NCBI GenBank assembly: GCA_964386925.1
Contig: CAYLUU010000082.1
Span: 1 to 10,358, forward strand
DNA length: 10,358 nucleotides
Reading direction: 5' to 3'
Source of the DNA: CAG-791 sp964386925
GTDB lineage: Bacteria; Bacillota; Clostridia; Lachnospirales; Lachnospiraceae
The notes beneath the pieces were generated by a model. The model did not search any database and had not been told where the DNA came from. It saw only the letters and a program-made list of their open reading frames with translations. Position numbers and translations under genes: made by a program. This document shows, one piece after another, positions 4,770 through 10,358 of the stretch (positions are counted from its first letter, which is position 1; every line of letters begins with the position of its first letter).

Positions 4770-6314
4770 ATGAAGAATATCATGTATCGCAGCACCAGAA
4801 GTGAGAGCACGCCGATCCCGGCATCGCAGGCAATTCTGAAGGGCCTGGCGGATGATGGAGGACTGTTCGTTCCGACCGAGCTGCCGAAGCTGGATGTCAC
4901 GTTGGAGGAGCTGGCAGGAAAACCCTATCAGGAGGTTGCCTATGAAGTGATGAAGCTCTTTCTGACGGACTATACCGAAGAGGAGCTGCGCAGCTGTATT
5001 GCAGCTGCTTATGATGAGAAATTTGACACACCGGCTATTGCTCCGCTTCGCGCGGCAAACGATGCGATGTACATGGAGCTGTTCCATGGATCCACCATTG
5101 CCTTCAAGGATATGGCATTGTCGATTCTGCCGCATCTGATGATCACGGCAGCGCGCAAAAATCAGGAGGACAAGCAGATTGTAATCCTGACAGCAACCTC
5201 CGGCGACACCGGAAAGGCGGCTCTGGCCGGCTTTGCAGACGTGCCGGGAACGAAAATTGTGGTGTTCTATCCCAAGGACGGAGTGTCCTCCATTCAGGAG
5301 CGGCAGATGGTGACGCAGAAAGGAGACAACACCTGCGTCATCGGAATTCGTGGAAATTTTGATGATGCGCAGAGCGGCGTAAAGAAGATTTTCACCGATC
5401 CGGATGAAAAGGCCAAGCTGGCAGCGGCCGGATATCAGTTCTCCTCTGCAAATTCCATCAATATCGGTCGTCTCGTACCGCAGATTGCATACTACGTGTG
5501 GGCATATACGAGACTCCTGGGAGCAGAAGGCAATGCGCAGGCAGATGCAGCCGTGCAGGCCGGCGCAGGAAAGGAGCAGGGAATCCAGGCAGGAGAAGCC
5601 ATCAACTTTGTAGTTCCGACCGGTAACTTCGGCAACATTCTGGCAGGCTATTATGCACAGCAGCTGGGCGTTCCGATTCACAAGCTGATCTGCGCTTCCA
5701 ACGCGAATAAGGTCCTGTTCGATTTCTTCCAGACAGGTGTGTATGACCGCAACCGTGATTTCATTCTGACGACCTCGCCGTCTATGGATATCCTGATCTC
5801 TTCTAACCTGGAGAGACTGATCTATCACATCGCCGGGGACAGTGCCAAGGCCGATGCGGATCTGATGCAGGATCTTTCCCAGAAGGGAAAATACGAGATT
5901 ACCCCGGCCATGCAGGCACAGCTTGCAGACTTTTACGGCGGCTGGGCAACCGAGGAGGAGACGGCAGCGGAGATCCGCGAGCGCTACGAGAAGGACCAGT
6001 ACGTCATTGATCCGCATACCGCTGTTGCATCAGCTGTGTATGGCAAATACCGCAGAGAAACGAAAGATGAGACGAAGACGGTGATCGTATCGACAGCATC
6101 TCCGTTCAAGTTCGAGACAGCCGTTATGAAGTCATTGGATCAGCCGCATGACCTTCCGGATCTGGAGCTGGCAGATGCACTGTCTGCTGTCAGCGGCGTA
6201 GCGGTTCCGCAGGCGGTAGCCGGACTGCGCGGCGCAGAGATTCGCCACAAGACAGTATGTGACGGGAATACAGCAGCAATGGCGCAGGAAGTGGAGAAGT
6301 TCCTGGGACTGTAA
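4770..6314 (+). CDS. thrC: Threonine synthase
   Basis: 514 aa. It converts O-phosphohomoserine to threonine with PLP, in the cytoplasm. Seen: the N-terminal MYRSTR...AILKGLADDGGLFVP signature; HGSTIAFKDMAL with the PLP lysine at about K113; the phosphate/cofactor segment TATSGDTGKAAL (141-152); SSANSINIGRLVPQI; and VPTGNFGNILAGYYA (282-296). This is the longer Firmicute/E. coli-type ThrC. An Ala/Gly/Gln-rich insertion at about 251-276 is absent from the usual form. The start is the second of two tandem ATGs (4767, 4770), because AGGAG (4759-4763) is 6 nt from it and only 3 nt from the first. The 126-base gap after rnfD shows neither a clear promoter nor a terminator, and I see no T-box, so its transcription is unresolved. 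No hom or thrB is in view. Confidence 0.96.
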   Translation: MKNIMYRSTRSESTPIPASQAILKGLADDGGLFVPTELPKLDVTLEELAGKPYQEVAYEVMKLFLTDYTEEELRSCIAAAYDEKFDTPAIAPLRAANDAMYMELFHGSTIAFKDMALSILPHLMITAARKNQEDKQIVILTATSGDTGKAALAGFADVPGTKIVVFYPKDGVSSIQERQMVTQKGDNTCVIGIRGNFDDAQSGVKKIFTDPDEKAKLAAAGYQFSSANSINIGRLVPQIAYYVWAYTRLLGAEGNAQADAAVQAGAGKEQGIQAGEAINFVVPTGNFGNILAGYYAQQLGVPIHKLICASNANKVLFDFFQTGVYDRNRDFILTTSPSMDILISSNLERLIYHIAGDSAKADADLMQDLSQKGKYEITPAMQAQLADFYGGWATEEETAAEIRERYEKDQYVIDPHTAVASAVYGKYRRETKDETKTVIVSTASPFKFETAVMKSLDQPHDLPDLELADALSAVSGVAVPQAVAGLRGAEIRHKTVCDGNTAAMAQEVEKFLGL

Positions 6315-6334
6315 AAGGGGCTTAACTTCAGCAC

Positions 6335-6399
6335 CACCTGTCAATTTGAATCGTGAATTCATCCGCGGTGCGCCTGATTCACGTTGAAATTGCCAGGCG
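6335..6399. repeat. 65-bp inverted-repeat element, copy 2 of the same family
   Basis: The left arm 6335-6358 and the reverse complement of 6377-6399 align over 23-24 positions with few mismatches and one gap: CAATTT (6342-6347) with AAATTG (6387-6392), and CGTGAAT (6352-6358) with ATTCACG (6377-6383). The loop is 18 bp. The arms share TGGCAATTTCAA and GTRAAT words with the arms of the element at 1611-1757. Over 19 bp the right end (6385-6403) matches 1742-1760 at 17 positions. An outer CAGC/GCTG (6329-6332, 6399-6402) may extend it. It follows the thrC stop by 20 bases and could act as a transcript-end hairpin, but it has no T-tract. Confidence 0.66.
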
Positions 6400-6418
6400 C
6401 TGTCCGGGATTTTACAGT
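6390..6418 (+). promoter_or_regulatory. Promoter of the M24 aminopeptidase gene
   Basis: TTGCCA (6390-6395), 17-bp spacer, TACAGT (6413-6418, 4/6). The -35 hexamer is formed by the right arm of the inverted-repeat element, the same arrangement as at rnfC. Transcription would start near 6425, about 25 nt before the gene. Confidence 0.55.
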
Positions 6419-6449
6419 AACAGATACAAAATCTGCAGATAGGAGCATT

Positions 6450-8261
6450 ATGGAAGAGAACAAGTGTATTGAGCGTTTGGCAAAGCTTCGCCAGGCAATG
6501 GCGCGTGAGGGAGTGGAGGCATTTCTGATCCCTACAGCGGATGATCACAATTCGGAGTACGTGGCAGAACATTATAAGGCAAGAGAATATTTCTGCGGGT
6601 TCACCGGCTCGGCAGGAACGCTGGTGGTTCGTGCCGAGGACGCAGCCCTCTGGACGGATGGCCGTTACTACATTCAGGCGGCCAAGGAGCTGGAAGGAAG
6701 CGGTGTTACTCTGATGAAGATGGGAGCACCCGGCGTTCCGACCATCCAGGAGTGGCTGAAAGCAAATCTGCCGGAGGGATCCGTACTGTCTTTTGACGGA
6801 CGCTGCCTGACAAAGAGTGAGGGAGAAGAGCTGGAGACAGCCCTGTCTGCCCGGTCTGTAGCGATTCGCTCTGATCTGGATCTCGTGGAGGAGTGCTGGG
6901 AGAATCGCCCGGCCCGCCCGGAGACACCGGTGTTCCTGCTGGATGCAGAAAAATACGCAGGAGAGACGGCAAAGTCCAAGATCAGTCGTTTGCGCAGCCG
7001 TATGCAGGAGCAGAATGCAGATAGCTTTGTTACCGGGAAGCTGGATGAAATCATGTGGCTTCTGAACATTCGAGGCAACGACATCGAATGCAATCCGGTG
7101 GCTCTGTCCTACGTGATTGTAACGAAAGATGAGGTCTCCCTGTATCTGCAGGAGAGCGAGGCAACGGAAGAGCTAAGAAGTTATCTTGCGGAAAACCGGA
7201 TTGCACTGAAGGCCTACGAGGATTTCTGGAAAGAGCTGGAAGAGCTTCCGGCAGACCTTTCTGTCTGGATGGATCCGGAAGGCTGCAGTTATTCCATCTG
7301 GAAAAAGCTGTTTAGGAAAGGTGCGCGGAAGCTGGTAGAGCTGCCGAGCCCCCTGAATCTTATGAAGGCAATCCGGAATGAGACTGAAATCCGGAATTTC
7401 AAGAGCTGCTACGAAGAGGACAGTGCAGTTCTGACGAAGTTTATTTATTGGGTTAAACAGCGGATGGCAGCTGGAGATCAGCTGACAGAAGGAAGCGCCG
7501 CAGCCTATCTGGATCACCTTCGCTCAGAAATTTCTGACTATGTGGAGCTGTCCTTTGGAACCATTTCTGCCTATGGCAGCAATGCGGCCATGATGCACTA
7601 TGAGCCGGATGCAAACGGCGGTGCCAAGCTGGAGCCGGAAGGAATGCTGCTGGTGGATTCCGGCGGACATTATCTGCGCGGAACAACTGATGTAACGAGA
7701 ACCATTTCCCTTGGACCTGTGACCGAGGATATGCGCCGCAGCTATACGCTGACTGCGGTTTCGCAGCTCCAGATGATGGGAACCGTATTCATGAAGGGCT
7801 GCAACGGAATGACCCTGGATATTATGGCCAGAGAACCGATGTGGGCCAATGGAATGGACTACAAGTGCGGTACAGGCCATGGAATCGGATATCTTCTGAA
7901 CGTGCATGAAGGACCTCAGAACCTTCGCTGGAGAAAGCGAAATGAGGCAGATACGACACCGTTTGAACCAGGAATGGTAATCTCTGACGAACCTGGTGTC
8001 TACAAGGAAGGTCAGTACGGCATCCGTATCGAGACCATCTTGATCTGCAAAGAGTGGGGGACCACACCGGACGGCGAGTTCCTGTGTTTTGAGCCGTTGA
8101 CCTTCGCGCCGCTGGACCGCGATCTCATTGATCCGGACGTATTGACGCCGCATACAAGAGAACTGCTGAACCAGTACCATCAGGATGTACTCACACATGT
8201 TCTTCCGTATCTGAATGAGGAGGAGAGTGAGTGGCTTCGTAAAGAGTGCGCTGCGATCTGA
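6450..8261 (+). CDS. Aminopeptidase P family M24B metallopeptidase (three-domain type)
   Basis: 603 aa. Enzymes of this family remove an N-terminal residue from peptides with proline in second position, using two metal ions (usually Mn), in the cytoplasm. Seen: a creatinase-like N-domain (about 8-140; AFLIPTADDHNSEY, GFTGSAGTLVV, ALWTDGRYYIQA), a second creatinase-like domain (about 160-310), and the catalytic pita-bread domain (about 330-545). The full ligand set is D403 (LVDSGG), D414 (TTDVTRT), H477 (GTGHGIGY), E514 (SDEPGVY) and E528 (RIETI). H486 lies in NVHEGP. A short M24 C-terminal domain follows (FEPLTFAPLDRDLID...). The length matches the long XPNPEP1-like class rather than the shorter E. 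coli PepP. The start is ATG 6450 with AGGAG (6441-6445) 4 nt upstream; the frame opens earlier, but only over promoter sequence. It is monocistronic, with its own promoter and terminator. Confidence 0.96.
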   Translation: MEENKCIERLAKLRQAMAREGVEAFLIPTADDHNSEYVAEHYKAREYFCGFTGSAGTLVVRAEDAALWTDGRYYIQAAKELEGSGVTLMKMGAPGVPTIQEWLKANLPEGSVLSFDGRCLTKSEGEELETALSARSVAIRSDLDLVEECWENRPARPETPVFLLDAEKYAGETAKSKISRLRSRMQEQNADSFVTGKLDEIMWLLNIRGNDIECNPVALSYVIVTKDEVSLYLQESEATEELRSYLAENRIALKAYEDFWKELEELPADLSVWMDPEGCSYSIWKKLFRKGARKLVELPSPLNLMKAIRNETEIRNFKSCYEEDSAVLTKFIYWVKQRMAAGDQLTEGSAAAYLDHLRSEISDYVELSFGTISAYGSNAAMMHYEPDANGGAKLEPEGMLLVDSGGHYLRGTTDVTRTISLGPVTEDMRRSYTLTAVSQLQMMGTVFMKGCNGMTLDIMAREPMWANGMDYKCGTGHGIGYLLNVHEGPQNLRWRKRNEADTTPFEPGMVISDEPGVYKEGQYGIRIETILICKEWGTTPDGEFLCFEPLTFAPLDRDLIDPDVLTPHTRELLNQYHQDVLTHVLPYLNEEESEWLRKECAAI

Positions 8262-8290
8262 TAGGCAGTTACTGTTTGCGCGGGCAGCTG

Positions 8291-8324
8291 AAGACGGGTG
8301 GCGGACAGTTCAACTACCCGTTTT
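8291..8324 (+). terminator. Terminator of the M24 peptidase gene
   Basis: AAGACGGGTGG (8291-8301) pairs with CTACCCGTTTT (8314-8324) over 11 positions including two G-U pairs. The loop is 12 nt and the final T-run is short. It lies 30 bases after the stop codon and just before the promoter of the non-coding RNA. Confidence 0.66.
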
Positions 8325-8332
8325 ACAGGCTG

Positions 8333-8361
8333 TGGACAATAGGGCGCAGGATTGCTATACT
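8333..8361 (+). promoter_or_regulatory. Strong promoter of the structured RNA
   Basis: TGGACA (8333-8338, 5/6), 17-bp spacer, TATACT (8356-8361, 5/6). It is the best sigma-A-like promoter of the window after rnfC, and its predicted start at about 8366-8369 coincides with the 5' arm of the RNA's closing stem. Confidence 0.8.
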
Positions 8362-8365
8362 GAGA

Positions 8366-8576
8366 GCAACCCGGAAGCATTTTTCCTGTGTTATTTTGAA
8401 CCTACAAATACTTTAAACGGGAACCCAGTCATGCACTATGGCTGTCGCGCCCCCGCCGGAAGGCGGAAGGCATGGAAGCAATTCCATCTCCTAGGGAAGG
8501 CAAAAATAGCTGCCGCGGGCACCCACCTGGCTGAGGCTAGGAGTCAAAGTGCACAGGGCGGACGGGTTATTTTCAG
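8366..8576 (+). ncRNA. Highly structured non-coding RNA, 6S-like or raiA-motif-like
   Basis: There is no credible ORF, but dense structure. Closing stem: AACCCG (8368-8373) with CGGGTT (8563-8568), then CCTGTG (8385-8390) with CACAGG (8552-8557). Inside are four local hairpins: CAGTCAT/ATGGCTG (8426-8444), CCGCC-GGAA-GGCGG (8453-8466), ATGGAA-GCAA-TTCCAT (8472-8487) and CCTGGC-TGAG-GCTAGG (8526-8541). CTCCTAG (8486-8492) could also pair with CTAGGAG (8537-8543), a possible pseudoknot. Size, strong own promoter, end-to-end closing stem and CACCT-plus-hairpin on the 3' side suggest 6S RNA, the RNA polymerase regulator. The multi-branched interior is less rod-like than 6S and also fits the Clostridia raiA-motif RNA. 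The class is not settled; that it is a structured RNA is well supported. Confidence 0.72.
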
Positions 8577-8583
8577 AAATGGT

Positions 8584-8620
8584 AAAGGCTGCCTGGAGCA
8601 ATGCTCTGGGCAGCCTTTTT
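8584..8620 (+). terminator. Strong intrinsic terminator of the structured RNA
   Basis: AAAGGCTGCC (8584-8593) pairs with GGCAGCCTTT (8609-8618) over 10 bp. Two G-U pairs and GAGC/GCTC (8596-8599, 8603-8606) continue the stem to a 3-nt loop. Five T (8616-8620) end it. The primary transcript would be about 250 nt. Confidence 0.94.
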
Positions 8621-8639
8621 GGTATATGTCTCTGGCCAA

Positions 8640-8672
8640 CCTCATCGATCATGCGCAGCATTTGAGATGAGG
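8640..8672 (+). other. Leader hairpin A upstream of the membrane glycosyltransferase gene
   Basis: CCTCATC (8640-8646) pairs with GATGAGG (8666-8672), and ATGC (8651-8654) with GCAT (8658-8661), separated by a 4x4 internal loop. There is no T-run. It lies between two terminators, and no clear promoter is visible before it. Confidence 0.45.
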
Positions 8673-8697
8673 CGCTGAATGTTACACATATGTATGC

Positions 8698-8739
8698 GCC
8701 AGCTGCGTGAGTGTCGCAGACACGCAGTGGCTGATTTTT
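8698..8739 (+). terminator. Terminator-like hairpin B in the leader of the membrane protein gene
   Basis: GCCA (8698-8701) pairs with TGGC (8728-8731), CTGC (8703-8706) with GCAG (8724-8727), and GTGTC (8711-8715) with GACAC (8719-8723). The alternative CTGCGTG/CACGCAG is mutually exclusive with the inner stem. A T-run (8735-8739) follows. It stands 39 bases before the next start codon, so it would act as an attenuator if transcription starts upstream of it. A second CTGCGTG at 8754-8760 could compete for the same arm. Confidence 0.58.
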
Positions 8740-8777
8740 ATTTGCGGCGTTGTCTGCGTGAAATGAAAGGGGAGAAC

Positions 8778-10358
8778 ATGGCAGCAGTTAAGAGGCTGTT
8801 CACAGCACTGTTATATGGAGCGGTCGGAATTCTGACAGGCATTGTGCTGGTGTTCAGCCTTCTGACCGTGATGGTGTTCCGACAGTATGAGCAGAATGAT
8901 CTGTTCGATGTGGTACAGGAGCATACTGGTTGGCTTTTGATTTCCATGGCGGCTGTGCTGTTGATTTTCGGATTGGTGGTGCGTTCTCTGGATCGGAGAA
9001 CAGGGGCGGGCGCAGAAGAATGCGTGCGGCAGCCAGGCAGAAGCGAAGATACAATCTACGGGCGGGCAGTGTTTCCATGGCCGATGGTGCTGGTCTCAGG
9101 TGGGTTCTCGCTGTTCCTGGTGTTGGTGATCCGCGGCATGGCAACCAATGATGCACTGCAGCTGGATGTCATTATGCAGGAGTTCTCGAGAGGAAATTAC
9201 GACTCTTTACAGATGGGCGGATATCTGTATGTTTATCCGTTTCAGGTGAGCTATGTGCTGATCGGGCAGCTGATTGCGGGAGTCTGTGGGGATTCTAATT
9301 ATCTGGTCTACCAGCTGCTGAACGTGATCTCCATCGTGTGCAACCTGTACTGCCTGTATCAGATTACCTGGGAGCTGTTCCATGACCGGAGGATTTGCGC
9401 GGTGATGCAAATGCTGTCCATGGGCTGCTGGTTTTATTACGTCTTTGCTACCTTTATTTATTCGGATCTGTGGTCGTTTGCTTTTCAGACGGCGGCACTT
9501 CTGTGGGAAATCCGATATCTGCGGGAGCATCGGATTTATCAAATGGCGGGAGCAGGCGTTTGGATTGCCGTTGCCTCGCTCCTGAAAACCAACTGTTATG
9601 TGGCATTGATTGCGATGATCTGCCTGCTTCTCTGGGACGGATTACAGAGCCGGAAATGGATTGGCTGGGGGCGTCTGGCAGCGATGATCCTGATGCTGTT
9701 CGTGATGACCTTCGGACTGCAGAAAGCAGTGAATGCTGCGGTGGCAAGGACGGCAGGACTTTCTTCCATGCCGTCCGGAACCCCGGCGATTACCTACATT
9801 GCAATGGGAATGCAGGAGACGGAAGGAAAGTGCGGCTGGTACAACGGAACCAATGTAGCCTTGTACCGGGAATCTGGTTTTGAACAGGAGGCCGCCGAAG
9901 AGGCGGCAAAGGCATCCATCCGGGAATCCATTGGGGAGTTTCAGAATTCCGGGCGGTATTTGGTGAAATTTTATCTGAAAAAGTTCCTCTCCCAGTGGGG
10001 GGATCCGACCTGCGTTTCCATGCGGGAAATGGAGGAGACGGATCGTCATGCGGAGTCGGTGTCGGCTTTGGCAGAATCTCTTATTTTCGGAACAGGAAGC
10101 CGCATCCTGCAGTGGGGAATGAACGTGATGCATTCCGTTATCTATCTGGGCGTGTTCGTGTATCTGTGGGTGCGGGCTGGGCATTCCCTTCGAAAGCGTA
10201 AAAGACAGGAAATCCAATCCGGTGAGATTCTGATTGTGTTGTTCCTGTTCGGCGGAATGATGTTCCATCAGCTGTGGGAGGCGTCGGGACGTTATGTGAT
10301 GCGTTACTATCTGACTATGCTGCCGCTTTCGGCATGGGGCATTACCTGGCTGCTGCAG
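8778..10358 (+). CDS. Polytopic membrane protein, GT-C type glycosyltransferase-like, 3' end outside window
   Basis: An uninterrupted frame of 527 codons runs off the window without a stop. The start is ATG 8778, with AAAGGGGAG at 8766-8774. Many hydrophobic segments are visible, e.g. residues 7-34, 52-70, 99-120, 157-170, 181-198, 206-244, 256-286, 300-314, 450-465 and 483-499. After TM3 comes a non-cytoplasmic-type loop with NDALQLD (124-130), placed like the acidic catalytic motif of GT-C enzymes such as PMT/ArnT/GT39. A soluble segment (about 335-445) carries AMGMQETEGKCGWYNGTN and KKFLSQWGDPT; near the end, WEASGRYVMRYYL resembles the C-terminal helix motif of related Gram-positive membrane glycosyltransferases. 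Such enzymes use polyprenyl-phosphate sugars to modify cell-envelope polymers or proteins. The substrate is unknown, and family placement rests on topology and motifs. Confidence 0.8.
   Translation, partial: MAAVKRLFTALLYGAVGILTGIVLVFSLLTVMVFRQYEQNDLFDVVQEHTGWLLISMAAVLLIFGLVVRSLDRRTGAGAEECVRQPGRSEDTIYGRAVFPWPMVLVSGGFSLFLVLVIRGMATNDALQLDVIMQEFSRGNYDSLQMGGYLYVYPFQVSYVLIGQLIAGVCGDSNYLVYQLLNVISIVCNLYCLYQITWELFHDRRICAVMQMLSMGCWFYYVFATFIYSDLWSFAFQTAALLWEIRYLREHRIYQMAGAGVWIAVASLLKTNCYVALIAMICLLLWDGLQSRKWIGWGRLAAMILMLFVMTFGLQKAVNAAVARTAGLSSMPSGTPAITYIAMGMQETEGKCGWYNGTNVALYRESGFEQEAAEEAAKASIRESIGEFQNSGRYLVKFYLKKFLSQWGDPTCVSMREMEETDRHAESVSALAESLIFGTGSRILQWGMNVMHSVIYLGVFVYLWVRAGHSLRKRKRQEIQSGEILIVLFLFGGMMFHQLWEASGRYVMRYYLTMLPLSAWGITWLLQ

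Noticed and set aside
4614..6017. Long open frame on the minus strand opposite thrC
   Set aside because: Fully antisense to a well-conserved threonine synthase; its translation is Cys/Leu/Arg-rich with no recognisable domain, and no ribosome binding site stands out.
8215..8670. Plus-strand open frame across the end of the peptidase gene and the structured RNA
   Set aside because: It crosses the peptidase stop, a terminator, a promoter and another terminator; composition is not protein-like and the RNA reading explains the region better.
1..10358. CRISPR array, tRNA or rRNA genes, insertion sequences with transposase
   Set aside because: Read through for regular direct repeats, tRNA-like T-loops and transposase motifs; none seen.

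Overview
The window reads as chromosomal DNA of an anaerobic Firmicute, most likely a Clostridia/Lachnospiraceae member. The grounds are Rnf-type electron-transport genes, strong AGGAG-type ribosome binding sites, GTG and TTG starts, and protein sequences typical of that group. The taxon is inferred; no 16S or similar marker is present.

Layout. (1) 1-518 is the 3' end of a ribosomal protein S1 gene, closed by a strong hairpin terminator. (2) 687-1555 is a divergent pair of small phage-type regulators: an XRE repressor-like gene on the minus strand and a Cro-like DUF739-type gene on the plus strand. Between them lie two identical 17-bp palindromic operators, one of which exactly fills the -35/-10 spacer of the rightward promoter. 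(3) 1611-1757 is a small element with long terminal inverted repeats; a shorter relative sits at 6335-6399. The right end of each supplies a TTGCCA -35 hexamer to the gene downstream. (4) 1816-4643 holds rnfC and rnfD, overlapping by 4 bp. RnfD carries a long charged C-terminal tail, and the usual partners rnfG, E, A and B do not follow. (5) thrC, threonine synthase. (6) A three-domain M24B aminopeptidase P with all metal ligands, ending at a hairpin terminator. (7) 8333-8620 is a near-consensus promoter, a highly structured non-coding RNA of about 200 nt (6S-like or raiA-motif-like), and a very strong terminator. (8) 8640-8740 holds two further hairpins, followed by a large polytopic membrane protein gene of GT-C glycosyltransferase type. 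That gene is open to the window edge.

The genes are mostly separate transcription units; the only clear operon is rnfCD. The most unusual parts are the compact genetic switch with its duplicated operator, the inverted-repeat element family that seems to donate promoter parts, the truncated rnf cluster with a modified RnfD, and the structured RNA.
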